The notes beneath the pieces were generated by a model that worked only from the letters and a program-made list of their open reading frames with translations, was not told the DNA's origin and made no database searches. Of a stretch of 64,000 nt of DNA, positions 12,632 to 23,737 are shown in pieces. The stretch is from Camellia lanceoleosa (lineage: Eukaryota > Streptophyta > Magnoliopsida > Ericales > Theaceae): the NCBI GenBank assembly GCA_025200525.1, contig CM045762.1, positions 193,228,148 to 193,292,147 of the forward strand, given 5' to 3'. Positions within the stretch are counted from its first letter, which is position 1. Each line of letters starts with the position of its first letter. The position numbers were made by a program, and so were the translations under genes.

Positions 12632-13282
12632 GTGCAGTGACTTTCTTTCTTATCAAAATGTAGTTTCTTTTGCTACTACAAATTATATTGGCGTGCTTAC
12701 TGTACTAAAATAATGTTCTGCAAATGCGACCAAATCAAAAGTTTTCTTCAAAATTGAAAGTTTCCTTTGATTTTATAAGTGTTCTTTTGATTATCATCTT
12801 TGAAAACCTCCTTGATACATGTCACACATCAACGAATGGTGATCGTAAAAGAGCTCTCTTTTATGGTTTAACCTTATGAAAAAAGGGACTCATCTTTAAT
12901 TTGTCTGTGAATTGGGATGTTGTGTATTTGCTATGTAGCAAGCTTTTTTGTGTTCAGCAAATATATCAATGTGTAAATTTGGTTCATGCTGCATTGAAGC
13001 TATGTGACGGAGGACAGTGCTGTTAGGGCTGTTTAGGGGCTGTGAAAACGCTGAAATTTAGGAAAGAAAGAAAGAAAAGAGAAGATAGGTCTAGGAATCA
13101 CTCCTAGAATTCCTTAGGCATCACAGTCAGGATTTGATTGCATTGCACAATGCACAAAGGAACTTCAAAAGCTCTGAAAATTCTTTAAAATATTAACTCT
13201 ATTAAATTATAAATATTACATGATTTTATATAAAATTAGGAGACTTCCTAAATCAGCTAGAACTGAGAAAGAAAACTATTAA

Positions 13283-13605
13283 GGGTGTGTTTGGTTTGGT
13301 TTTGGGAGATGAATTTTCAAAAAAAAATTTAGACAGAGTTTAGAAATTTTTTTAGTTTGTTTGGCTGTATATTTTGAAAAATAATTTTGGAGTATGAGAG
13401 TTGGGGATGATTTGATATTTTATTGTAGTTGAGTAGATGTGTGTGAGAGAAAAAGTGATTGAGAAGGAGAGAGGAGAGTGAAAAAGTGATTGATTGATGC
13501 GTAGGAGAGAGAGTGGTTTTGGAATTTTTTTTCCAAAATCACTAAATCAAACAAAATCTTAAAATTTTCTCCAAAATTACTCTAAAAAACAAACCAAACA
13601 AGGCC
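13283..13605 (+). mobile_element. PIF/Harbinger (Tourist-like) MITE, copy 1
   Basis: The ends GGGTGTGTTTGGTTTGG and CAAACCAAACAAGGCC are inverted repeats, and a 3-bp duplication TAA flanks the element (13280-13282; 13606-13608). Length is 323 bp with no coding capacity. Near-identical relatives lie at 46204-46529 (same orientation) and 53684-54007 (opposite orientation), so this family has three copies within 41 kb. Confidence 0.85.
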
Positions 13606-14486
13606 TAAATCTTTGGCTTTCAAAAGCTCATCTAAGACTAAATAAAAAACATAAACAAGAAACTAATTAAATAACGTGACCTACAAGATGATCTATGGGC
13701 GACCCGTATAGCCCATGTCCAGAAAGTTATGAAATTACCAAAATACCCCTAAACATGCAAATTGACAAAGACTTGACCTAAAAATAATAGTAGGACAAGA
13801 CCTATAAGCCTAAAACATAACTATCCAAGGTCCCAAGTGAGTTGCCCATCATCCAATGCATTCCAAATCAAAGCTTGGGCCTTAGAGGCATCTCTTCCGT
13901 GTCTCTTGTACACCTTTAAGAGGTTGTTGCCACTTGCCTCCATCACTATGGTAATGATGGGAAATTTAAGCCATCAAAAATCATCCTGTCTACAAATTTA
14001 TTTTCACCAGCTAGATTTGCATCAACGGAGAATTGATATTGTAGCAACTTAGGATAAAAGCTTGCCTAGGCTGTAGTAAAGATTCTTGCTAAACTTTCTA
14101 CATTAGTAAATATTGCTGGCGAATGTGGCTCAGTCTTTTGACTGAATTATTTTTGGGATGAGAATATATGTTCCCTCCAGTCAAATTTTCTAAAGGGTTC
14201 ATAAAACGTGCATTGTATTCATGCCAGTCATTACAACATTTTGACAGTGATTTTTTAAGCTTTAGTTAGATAGTTACAAATAGTTTTAGTAAAAATTTAG
14301 TGATTCCAATACTTGCTTTGCCCCCTAGGATCTTTTGCTGGAGTTGTTGGGCTTTCGACAAATTTTTATTGATCTATCAATGAAGTGTTTAGCTATTTAC
14401 AATGAAAATGAATAAAATTTTATTAAAAAATTATGTTGCAACTCTAAATATATATACTAGTGGTGTTCGCCTACCCAATGCGTATC

Positions 14487-14712
14487 TTGTTAAATCTGGA
14501 AAATATAAATTTTGATTTTGATTTTGATTTAAAAGCACACATATTGTGTGCCGCTCAAGTGGTAAGGGTCTTGTCTACTAGACCAAAGTACTTCGTTTCA
14601 AGTCCCAACATCCTCTCTATATAATTTTGTATTTTAAATAGGCTAGAAGAGCATTTTCGGAAATCAAAATGTCACATTGTGTCAACACCATCTCAAGCCT
14701 TCACTATAATAG
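14487..14712 (+). mobile_element. tRNA-derived SINE-like repeat, copy 1
   Basis: The stretch shares long, gapped similarity with 46013-46203 plus 46530-46585. Both contain an A-box-like GCTCAAGTGG (14553-14562) and, about 35-40 bases downstream, a B-box-like GTTTCAAGTCC (14595-14605), as in an internal RNA polymerase III promoter of tRNA origin. The 3' part contains TTGTGTCAACACCATC. No target duplication could be fixed, so the ends are approximate. It lies in intron 2 of FCF2. Confidence 0.55.
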
Positions 14713-15222
14713 TATATATATATTGATGGACACATCACATTTCCATATTGATATCGCGAATTTTGAAAAAAAAATTATAGATCTTTACTTAAAATTATGA
14801 ATAATTTGCAAGTATTAAGTAGAAATAGTGATGCATAATTTTGAAGGTCAAATGTTGTAATAAAATGTATATTTGACATTCTTATAATAGCATACATAGT
14901 GTGACAAATATGTGCTGCAGAATACATAAATGACACCAATGATTAAATTTTTATAATATATGATGACAATTATACTAACCAAATAACAAATATAAGTATA
15001 ATATACGAATAAAGTTCAAATAGATGGATTGAAATGTACTTTTTAATTAATGTAAATACACAGAATAAAGTTCATATACATAGATAACAATCCATTAGTA
15101 CACCAACTATTTAATATGACTATTGTCTACTACTATTGTATATATTTTTTTGGATAAGTAGTATTACCCCTATGTTCAATACAACATGGAGTTTTTAGCT
15201 GGCTTGCATGTGGGGCCCACAT

Positions 15223-16048
15223 TGTAGACACAAATTTTGAAACATGAAGTGTCAACACATTTCAAAATTTTATGTTACAAATGTCCACTGTTTAGTTTTT
15301 GGACTAAACAATGTTGATTATTTGAATAGCAGGTTCCTATTTCCGATCTGTATTCCAAATCATTAATTACACATTTTATATAAATGAAACTTCCGATTAA
15401 TGAAGAACAAAATAAATAACAAAAGACAATTTAAGAAAAATAAATATTTTATTGAAATTGTTATGGGTTTTGAACCCTCGAATACAAAGTACAATTCTTG
15501 GGTTTGGAACCCTTTACCTATTCATCACCATTCTACGTTTGTAGCGTAGGCTCTTGAATTCTCTGGGCTTCTCTGCTTCTTTCTTGTAACGACTTTTTTA
15601 GCTCTTGATTTCTTTCTTTCCCTCTCTCTCTCTGGTATTCTCACTTCTGATTCTCTGATCCCTGATCTTGTGTGATGGTCCTCGTATTTATAGAGGGCCA
15701 TCCAGGTGATAAGAATGCCTCATCCTCAATTTGAATTTCAAATTGAATGATAGCGCCATTTGAATTTTGAATAATAGCGCTATATGATTAATCGTATATT
15801 TGATTAATTGGATTGATCTTTGGGGTTTCATCCTATGTGGTGTCCTTGCTGTAGGCTCTACAGTTGTCATCTTTTGTAAGCTCCACGTGTCATTTGAGCA
15901 TCTTGAATAATGTCGTTAAGATACGACGTCATTTTATTTATACACTTCAACGGAGCAAGTTGATCATTTTGAGGAAGTAATTGCCTACAACATTCCCTTC
16001 ATAGGCTCTATACGTGTCATAAATTTAGTTGAAATTTATGTGCCAACA
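15223..16048 (-). repeat. 3' LTR of the Tat element (826 bp)
   Basis: Read on the minus strand it begins TGTTGGCACATAAATTTC and ends GTGTCTACA. On that strand it is preceded by ATGAGGGGCATT (16049-16060), a purine-rich stretch that fits the polypurine tract. It matches 40019-40830 along its length apart from substitutions and a few small gaps. The 5-bp flank CACAT at 15218-15222 is the target duplication. Confidence 0.93.
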
Positions 16049-16388
16049 AATGCCCCTCATGACTTGCACAAGTGAATTTTCTTAACTGTGCGAGTCAAGA
16101 CAATTTGGCACTTTTATCTAGATGATCTTTAGGTCTTGGATGTGATTACTTCTTGGCTTTGGTCCATAGCCCTTTTTCTTTTTTTCTTTTTGTTTTTTCC
16201 TTTTTTAATAAAGGTTTAATTGCCCTTTATATAGTCCATGGGCCTTTTACTTTTGTTGCATGGATCCTTTTTGTGGACTTTATTTTATTTATTCATTTTT
16301 TTTTTTTTAGGGTCATGGGTAAGGTCCAAGATTTAATTGGACCTTTCCTTTTATGGGCCTCCTACTTGCCACCATTTTTTTACATCAT
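16049..16388. other. Tat 3' tail: polypurine tract and start of T-rich repeats
   Basis: Next to the LTR is the presumptive polypurine tract on the minus strand. The remainder is T-rich with one diverged unit (16310-16375) of the 115-bp-like tail repeat containing AAGGTCCAAGATTTAATTGG. A sequence resembling the tract-adjacent region (GTGCAAGTGAATTTT) recurs at 26540-26556, which suggests internal duplication of the 3' end. I see no gene. Confidence 0.6.
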
Positions 16389-17464
16389 ATATCTATTTTT
16401 TTTAGACCATCATGGATATTGATGGGTAAGGGCCAAGATTTAATTGGGTTTTTTCTCTTGTGGGCTTCCAACTTGCCACTTTTTTTTTTTGTATTTTTAC
16501 AGTAGATTTTTTTTTTTGGCCATCATGGATATTGATGCGTAAAGGCCAAGATTTAATTGGGTTTTTTCTCTTGTGGGCCTCCAACTTGCCACCTTTTTTT
16601 TTTTCAGCAGATTTTTTTTTTACGCCATCATGGATATTGATGGGTAAGGGCCAAGATTTAATTGGGCTTTTTTTCGTGTGGGCCTCCAACTTGCAAATTT
16701 TTTTTCTTTTTTTTTTTTAGGATCAGATTTTTTTTTACAGCATATATATATACTTTAGAAGTTTGTCTAAAATAGGATGGATTGGCATTGATAGGATTTC
16801 TAATCCTATATGAACTCTTGCTTCTTTGGAGTGTTTTAAGAGACTACCTCTTTTCTTAAGCAAGAATTTTTGCTTTATATAACACCAATTCATGCATACA
16901 ACCCATATATATTTTTTCCTGCAGCTTTCTTCCTCCAGCAGATTTTTTTTTTTTTTTTTTGTTTCCAGCAGCCTCTCTTCCCGGCAGAAGCTGTTCTTCT
17001 TACACTTTAAAGAAGGCACAAAAGAATTCCTTCAAATTCCTTTTAATCAAGTATACTTTCCTATTTATTGCTTCTCTTTTTTTTTAACAGCATGTATTTG
17101 TTTATTTAGCAGTTTTTTTTTTTTTTTTTTTGGCTAAACCCAAATATGAACAGAGACAGTTTTTTTTTTTTTAATAAAAAAAAAAACCTTTTTTTTTGTA
17201 GACCATGAATCTAAATAGGCAAACAAAGTCCTTGTCACAAAGCTTTTTTTTTTTTTCTTTGAAGAACAAACCAACACAGGTTGCCTTTTTTATTCCCACA
17301 CTAGCTTCATTTTTTTTCAAACTGTTTAGCAGGTTTTTCTTTTTAAGCCCTTTTTTTGTAGACCATGAATCTAAATAGGCCAAATAAAGTTTCAAACTGT
17401 TTAGCAGATTTTTTTTAAAAAACCTTTTTTTGTAGACCATGAATCTAAATAGGCCAAACAAAGT
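16389..17464. repeat. Left copy of 1.08-kb direct repeat flanking the viral block
   Basis: This T-rich segment is almost identical to 24604-25686: I count about ten substitutions plus small changes in T-run length. It contains three 110-120-bp subrepeats (GGCCAAGATTTAATTGG ... GGCCTCCAACTTGC) and three subrepeats around GACCATGAATCTAAATAGGC. It ends exactly where pararetroviral sequence begins (17465). Apparent reading frames here are lysine/phenylalanine homopolymer artefacts of the T runs. Removing one copy and the viral block restores a continuous Tat tail. Confidence 0.88.
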
Positions 17465-17494
17465 GATTTATAAGAAATTCTGATGGAGCATTTT

Positions 17495-18403
17495 TCAATA
17501 AATTTGTACCCAATTAATGCTAGTTTTAGAATTAGATGAATTACTTCGGGTAAGCAGAGGTCTCTGGAATTGGAGGTAAACATTACCGCCTTGTGTCTGA
17601 ATGACATCATCTATGTTGTGCTGGATCATTGGTTTTGGAGGGACAGCATTTGGAATATGCCATCGTTCAGGAAAGGTTATTTCTGACCATGGTATCATCC
17701 TAGGTACAGCTACCTGGCTGTTATACAGATTTGTTTCGATCAATACTGTTTTTCCTGTTTCAGTTTTCTTCCTAACATAAGGATTTAAAGTTGTTAAAGC
17801 CTTAATATAAATTCTGGAATGAACTGAAAAAGGGGGTGATCCTGGTTTATACTCATAACCATGAGTCAGAACTCTAAGTTCTAAAACATCAGATATATTA
17901 GCATCAGTCATTGCTATGCTAAGATTTGGATAAATATCAAAATATACTGGTCCATGGGAAAGACTTGTTTCAATTGCTCCCATGAGAGATGCTTTCCAGT
18001 TGAGACATCTACCATCACACAGTGTACATTGAATACTGGTATTTTGACCTAAAAGGGTCAAAGGCTTAAAGGCTATTTGTACTAATTCTATATGGATGTA
18101 CTTATAGTCTTTGACAAACGGAATAAAATCGTTAATATGAATTAATCGGATTACTTCATCATTATTTTGAATACATGATGCATGTTCAAAAGTTTTGATG
18201 ATCGTTTTATTGAAAAATTGAAAACGTCCTTTTTTATAGATCATTTTCGGATCTACTAACGGAATAGTCCACTTATCTAAAGCGTCCTTTACATCCTGGT
18301 ATGCTACCATTTCTGCAATTTCTGCTAAGGAAGATACTGTATTGCCTATAGAGGTTACGGATTCATTTTCGGGTATGACTACGGTATTCTCTAGCTCACT
18401 CAT
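17495..18403 (-). pseudogene. Caulimovirid movement protein (fragment of ORF1)
   Basis: This 302-codon reading frame resembles the N-terminal movement-protein part of caulimovirid ORF1, a 30K-superfamily protein that in such viruses lets the virus pass through plasmodesmata. The start codon lies 68 bases downstream of the tRNA-Met primer-binding site on the same strand, as expected for the first viral gene. In the virus this domain would run on into coat protein; here the frame stops at 17495 shortly after a serine/asparagine-rich stretch and the flanking host repeat begins at 17464. It is therefore a truncated piece, and it is inverted relative to the coat-RT part. The call rests on family resemblance and position, not on a database search. 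Confidence 0.75.
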
Positions 18404-18470
18404 GTTTGTATAGTGATCATATATGTCTAATTTATTTAATTTATACTTATATTATGTATGTCATTAAACA

Positions 18471-18484
18471 TGGCTCTGATACCA
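18471..18484 (-). other. tRNA-Met(i) primer-binding site of the pararetrovirus
   Basis: The minus strand reads TGGTATCAGAGCCA, the 3'-end complement of plant initiator tRNA-Met used by caulimovirids to prime minus-strand DNA synthesis. It marks base 1 of the viral genome map and so fixes the orientation of the left fragment. Confidence 0.88.
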
Positions 18485-18500
18485 TTAAAGGTGCTCACTA

Positions 18501-18570
18501 AAGGTTGAGGCTAGCACGTCTGTCAACGACTTACAGGTCTAAACGGTCTACGCACTCTCGGCAACACGAA
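18501..18570 (-). repeat. 66-bp viral terminal segment, inverted copy of 23095-23163
   Basis: The segment is the exact reverse complement of about 66 bases at 23095-23163. In both places it is the viral sequence that precedes the primer-binding site. Here, on the minus strand, it leads directly into that site; on the right it is cut off just before it. It is the hinge between the inverted movement-protein fragment and the coat-protein fragment, and it is translated only by accident in the frame that opens at 18505. Confidence 0.85.
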
Positions 18571-19470
18571 CAGTACACTTATGGACAACTTTGTTCCATT
18601 ATCACCGATGAAGGTCTTTCTCTTTGTAATGACCTTAAACTTCATTATCAGATGAAGCAACAGAATTTAACAGGCAGAAAAGAATTAGGAGAATTTTGTG
18701 AACAATTTGCTTATGAACCAGGCATTAAATATCCAGGTAAACCTAGGAAAATTTCATCACGAAAACCGTATAAATCAACCCGTAAAAAGTCTCACAAGAC
18801 TAGCCATCCGAATTCTACCAAGAAGTTTTATCCCAAAAATACTTCAAACAGAAAATATAAAAAGTCTAAAACCAAATCAGAAGTTAAATGTTACAAATGT
18901 GGACAAACAGGACATTATGCCAACAGATGCAAATCCAAAGCTAAATCTAAAGTCAATGAATTACAAATTGATTTAGATATTAAGGAACAGATACTTCAAG
19001 CTCTTGAAGCTGAAGAAAACTCAACCGAAGATGACTCGCCATCTGAGGATGAAATTAACCAGTTATATTCCACTTCTGATAGTGACGACAAACTTGACGA
19101 ACCAAGTTCCTGCCCCTGTTCTAGTAACCAGGAACAAATATCAGAAATCAATTATTGGAAATCCATTGTGGAAATGAATGGATTAAATTTAGGAGAACCG
19201 AGTAGCATTAATGTATTAACAGATACGCAAAAGGATATGCTAGCCGTAGCAGATCAGATCCAGGATCCCGAAATGAAAATTAAGTATTTAAAGATGTGTT
19301 ACGAACATCATCAAACAGCACAAGAAACACCCAACATACCTGATTATTCGTACAGTCTCCAAACTGTAATTAACAGAATTCAAACCAATCCTTTGATAGA
19401 AAAACCAACAACTATACTAGATCTAAAAATGGAGATTAATATTCTAAAAACAGAAGTTAAACATTTGTAA
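18571..19470 (+). pseudogene. Caulimovirid coat protein, C-terminal part with zinc knuckle
   Basis: The reading frame carries the basic lysine/serine-rich arm and a CCHC zinc knuckle (CYKCGQTGHYANRC, 18889-18930), then an acidic tail rich in D/E/S. This order is typical of the C-terminal half of a pararetroviral coat protein, which packages nucleic acid. The N-terminal half is missing here; a related piece is at 23166-23737. A single in-frame TAA ends the frame at 19470, and the same frame continues afterwards into protease, so the stop is a lesion within what was one long ORF1. Confidence 0.85.
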
Positions 19471-20384
19471 ACTGCAAGTGCAGCAGCTATTAAAGATATT
19501 AAATATCGTCATACCCAGTTACCAAACAAACAAACTACAGAACTTGAAACAAAACCTGAGGCCCAAACAGAATCTTCAACCCCATATCTGTTATTAGTTA
19601 ATCAAGTAACCTTCCAGAAATGGTACATAAAAATTTCTTTTATGATTAAGCCCGATTTTATTATTAAAGATGCTATTGCTTTAGTCGATAGTGGAGCAGA
19701 TATGAAATGTATCCAAGAAGGTATAGTTCCCACCAGATATTTTGAAAAAACCACTCAGAGTTTAACCAGTGCAAGTGGCAATTCTCTTCAAATCAGGTAC
19801 AAAATACCCGAAGCTTACATCTGCAATGAAGATCTCTGCCTTCCAACATCTTTTGTGTTAGTCAGAAATCTTGCTACCAACATCATTTTAGGCACTCCCT
19901 TTCTATGTCTTTTGATGCCTATTCAGAAAATTGATGCAACAGGCATCTATTCTCAATTACAAGGAAAATCAGTAATTTTTGAATTTATTACACAACCATA
20001 TACAAAAGAACTGGACCAAATTAGGGATCTAGTTACTTTTAAACAGAATCAAATAAATTTTTTAGCTAAAGAAGTTTCTTTCTTAACAACTGAACAAAGG
20101 TTACAACAACCTTCTTTGCAACAGAAAATTAAACTAATTGAAAAAGAATTTCAAACAGAAGTTTGTGGTACTATTCCCAATGCTTTTTGGAATAGAAAAA
20201 AATATACGGTTACTTTACTGTATGAACCCGATTTTGATGAAAAATATATTCCAACTAGAGCTCGCCCTAGTCAAATGAAAAAGGAATATATGGAATTATG
20301 TAAAACAGAAATTCAAAGTCTTTTGGACAAAAAATTAATCCGATCTAGCCATTCTCCATGGAGTTGCACAGCTTTTTATGTCAA
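19471..20384 (+). pseudogene. Caulimovirid protease and N-terminal reverse transcriptase
   Basis: It continues in frame after the stop at 19470. The aspartic protease shows the active-site motif VDSGAD at about 19684-19701 and a second conserved segment IILGTPFL at about 19885. The N-terminal RT portion begins around 20255 and is cut at 20385-20388 by a 229-bp MITE. The protease would mature the polyprotein and the RT would copy pregenomic RNA; neither can be made whole here. The part downstream of the MITE is at 20620-21420. Confidence 0.85.
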
Positions 20385-20387
20385 TTA

Positions 20388-20616
20388 GGCCTCGTTTGGG
20401 AACAGGCTAATTTAGTAACTTTTTGGCTATTTGGCTAAAATAGTCACTCAAAAAAACTAGTATGTTTGGGATGACTTTTTGGCTTTTTACGAAAAGATGT
20501 GCAAAAAGTAGAGAGAAAAGAGAATCTTTGACTTTTTGGTATGGGTTGTTGGCTTTTTGGCTAAAAAGGTAACTTTTTGGCTTTTTGGCTAAAAATGATA
20601 CTTCCCAAATGAGGCC
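20388..20616. mobile_element. PIF/Harbinger-like MITE inside the viral RT
   Basis: The 229-bp insert has inverted ends GGCCTCGTTTGGGAA and TTCCCAAATGAGGCC, and is flanked by TTA on the left and TAA on the right, a 3-bp PIF/Harbinger-type duplication with one change. Repeated TTTTTGGCT motifs fill the interior. A related copy is at 48836-49066. The insert separates two blocks of viral RT that are each well conserved. Confidence 0.82.
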
Positions 20617-20619
20617 TAA

Positions 20620-21695
20620 AAATGCTGAGATTGAACGAGGTGTTCCTCGCCTTGTTATCAATTACAAACCGTTAAATGATAAATTAAAATGGATCAGATA
20701 TCTCATTCCGAATAAAAAAGATCTTTTAGATCGATTACAGGATGCAATCATATTTTCAAAATTTGATTTAAAATCAAGATATTGGCAAATTGAAATTGCA
20801 GAACAGGATAGGTATAAAACGGCATTTTTAGTACCCTTTGGACATTATGAGTGGAATGTAATGCCCTTTGGATTGAAAAATGCTCCATCAGAATTTCAAC
20901 ATATCATGAATGATATTTTTAACCCCTTTACTGAATTTACTCTGTCATATATTGATGATGTACTAATTTATTCTTCATCAATTGAACAGCATATTAAATA
21001 TCTTAATATTTTTAAGCATGTTATTCACAAAAATGGATTAGTGCTTTCTGCTCCTAAGATGCAGCTTTTCCAAACAACAATTCGATATCTTGGACATAAT
21101 ATTTCTAATGGAAGTATTATTCTTATCAACCGTAGTATTGAGTTTGCCTCTAAGTTTCCTGATGAAATTAAAGACAAAACCCAATTACAAAGATTCTTAG
21201 GAAGTCTTAATTATATCCGTGATTATTATCCTAATGTTGCAGCTGATTCCAGTATTTTATTTACTCGACTTCGGAAGAATCCTCCTCCTTGGGGTCCGGA
21301 GCATACTGCTGCAATCCAGAAAATTAAAGCTAAAGTAAAACTGTTACCTTGCTTACAGTTACCTAATCCTAATTGGAAGAAAATTGTTGAAACTGATGCT
21401 TCCAATGAAGGAATGTTTAGCCATTGTAAAATGTGTTATTAAATTCCAGGATGATCTTTTAAACCAGCATTTTCTCATCAGAGTTGATTGCTCTGCTGCA
21501 AAACAGATTTTTAAAAAGGATGTTAAAAATTTAGCATCTAAACAGATCTTTCTTACTTGGCAAAGTTATTTATCCAATTTTGATTTTGACATTGACTATA
21601 TTAAAGGGAAAAATAACTCTTTGCCTGATTTCTTAACCAGGGAATATCTACAAAAATCCACTCCTGAAGAGGAGGATGACCAGCAGGGGCCATAG
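20620..21695 (+). pseudogene. Caulimovirid RT core and damaged RNase H
   Basis: The RT palm is clear: the FDLKSRYWQI block near 20760-20790, MPFGLKNAPSEFQ near 20860-20900, and the catalytic YIDD (about 20950-20961). The frame ends at 21442 after the start of RNase H. A second, offset frame (21384-21695) holds only the C-terminal end of RNase H. Comparing the two shows that a central part of RNase H, including most of its acidic catalytic residues, is missing around 21405-21425, so the gene is dead from an internal deletion. The final codons overlap the start of ORF2. Confidence 0.88.
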
Positions 21696-22602
21696 AGGCC
21701 GAGGTCGTGGCCGAGGAGGTCACATCCCTCGCTATGATCCAACAGAATTTCCAGCCCTTTCCAGGGGCCAAACCAGTAATCCATCAGCTAAGGATATTCT
21801 CCTTAAAACTGAAGAACCGTATACCCCTAACAGTATTACCGAGGAAACTGTCCTCTGGATTGAATCCGCAGACGAACAATGGATGACAGATCCATGGGAG
21901 ATCAAGAGACGGTATCTTACCACTCAACAATCTCCTCCCCATTTTGACCAATACCGATATATCTATGAACAAATATTAACAGAAACCGGTGCTTGTGAAT
22001 TTAAGCATCATCTGCATGATCCAAATAAAACAACCAGTCCGATCACTTTTAGTAAGATCACCATCCGTACTATCATGCCCATTTCTACCTGGGGCATCCA
22101 TCCGCATACCCTACGAGATCTTGATCTTCGTAACAAACAGACTAAATATACGTATTGGGATTATGTAGACGCTTTTACCCAAGTGTTCTACTACCAAAAT
22201 CCGATTCACAACCACTCTTGGTTTATCCGCATTTGCCCTGATGTCCTAAAAAACGATGTCCCAAATTGGTTCCTCGTTTGGTGGGATAAATTTGGCCTTT
22301 CTATGGACATCTTACCAGAACCTATCCGTAATGCTTTTAATGAGTGGAATTGTGCTTATTCCAGAGCCTATTCCTATCTCAACAAAAACAGAGAATTATC
22401 CATCAGTAAATCACTTGTTCATTTTACCATCCGTTTTAATATCCCATGGATTTGGAAATGGGAATTTGCTTGTGATTACCAGAATAAAGTCCCCCGACTT
22501 AAAAGAATCTTTTTTGTTAAATGGTGGGATAAGGGTATGCTGCACTTCGGTCCAATAATATGGTTACACCTGTCCCCTTCTTTATCCGTTTTTGTATTAT
22601 AA
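21676..22602 (+). pseudogene. Caulimovirid ORF2 (unknown function), truncated
   Basis: The ATG at 21676 overlaps the end of the RNase H frame by 20 bases. The product starts with an arginine/glycine-rich stretch (RGHRGRGRGRGG) and contains two tryptophan-rich patches of the type (W/K)WWDK. A second ORF of this kind downstream of RNase H is a feature of florendovirus-type genomes; its role is unknown. The original C-terminus is missing: after about 22535 the frame runs into promoter sequence. A C-terminal piece of ORF2 survives in inverted orientation at 24386-24568. Confidence 0.75.
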
Positions 22603-23088
22603 AAGGGCAAGCTTCACCCTTGTTGAAGCAGATCTAAGTTTTAAGTTTTTTTTTTTCCTTTCTTCTTTCTTTGTATCATTTTCTTCCAACCCCTCTTGTA
22701 AAATATTATTACTTCCTCAATAAAAGCTAGCTTATCTATGTATGCCCTTTGTTGATTGTTTAGAACAGCTATTGTGGTTTTTACAATTTTGGCAAAACCA
22801 GAAAAATCATTACCTTAATACACCCGTAGATTTCTATACTCAACCGTATATCTCTGCCCGTATAGCAGAGTGTGATCAGCGTATTGCCGAGATTCAGTCC
22901 GATCAATCGAGCAGTAGTGGCACAGGCGGTCGAGGAATCCTCTCCACAAGATAAAGAAGTATATGAGATCATATATGTTGTAATTTGTTTCTTTTATACC
23001 TGTATTATGTTGTTACTTATTCCTGGGTTTGTGCTTTTGTAAGGTTAACTAATGGTTAGGGTTAGTGGGACGTCATCCAAGTCGCGTA
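22535..23088 (+). promoter_or_regulatory. Viral promoter, leader and poly(A) region (plus copy)
   Basis: A TATA-like TATTATAAAAG lies at 22595-22605, with a CT-rich leader downstream (22650-22700) and an AATAAA poly(A) signal at 22719-22724. This resembles the intergenic region of a caulimovirid, where the pregenomic RNA starts and, past the poly(A) signal, ends. The region is repeated in inverted orientation at 23738-24285. Confidence 0.7.
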
Positions 23089-23094
23089 AGGTTA

Positions 23095-23163
23095 GGTCGT
23101 GTTGCCGAGAGTGCGTAGACCGTTTAGACCTGTAAGTCGTTGACAGACGTGCTAGCCTCAACC
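23095..23163 (+). repeat. 66-bp viral terminal segment, plus copy
   Basis: It is the reverse complement of 18501-18570. It would precede the primer-binding site in the virus, but at 23164 the viral order is broken and an N-terminal coat piece follows instead. Confidence 0.85.
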
Positions 23164-23165
23164 TT

Positions 23166-23737
23166 TAGTAATACTGAATTTATGGATACCCTCTTACAGA
23201 GGATGCAGAACTTACAGGTTCGACCTCCTGAATCAAGCCGACCACCCGAACCTTCCAGTGGCTCAATCCAGATGCTTAGAGTTGAGCCCACATCTGAAGA
23301 AAATTTATCACCAGAACAGATATACGAAATTCAAATGAATTTCCAAGAACCATCAACAGTAAATAAACTTCACTCATACAGTTCCTCTAGACCAGCAATG
23401 TTACCACCCAGTAGGAACTATTATGCTCGACCAACCGCTCCTGATGTCCTCTATGAAGAAACTTATATCAATGATCAGGGAAGCTACTCATACAGTTCCT
23501 CTAGACCAGCAATGTTACCACCCAATAGGAACTATTATGCTCGACCAACCCCTCCTGATGTCCTCTATGAAGAAACTTATATCAATGATCAGGGAAGCTA
23601 TCATGGCAAAACTATCTATGAATGGAACATAGATGGCGAATCTGAATATGGCATCTATAAGAAATTACATCAAATGTTGATGTATGCAACAGTCTGCCGT
23701 CAATATAGTAATCAGGATCAAGCCATTGCCCTAATCT
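23166..23737 (+). pseudogene. Caulimovirid linker / N-terminal coat piece with 114-bp tandem duplication
   Basis: The open frame (from 23140 to 23781 when read through both junctions) contains a proline/serine-rich linker and then a gag-like helix-rich start (IYEWNIDGESEY) that resembles the beginning of the coat domain. The first and last codons of the frame come from the terminal segment and the inverted promoter, not from the gene. Within it a unit of 38 codons (114 bp) is present twice in tandem, at 23374-23487 and 23488-23601, nearly identical. The tandem unit is rich in S, Y and P and looks like disordered linker. Confidence 0.7.

Noticed and set aside
16402..17137. Frames rich in lysine or phenylalanine in the T-rich repeats
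   Set aside because: They are translations of T/A homopolymers and subrepeats, occur on both strands and recur in the duplicated copy at 24600-25700; no domain is visible.
18505..18570. First codons of the frame at 18505 as part of the viral coat protein
   Set aside because: They are antisense to the 66-bp viral terminal segment and so are an accidental extension across a junction.
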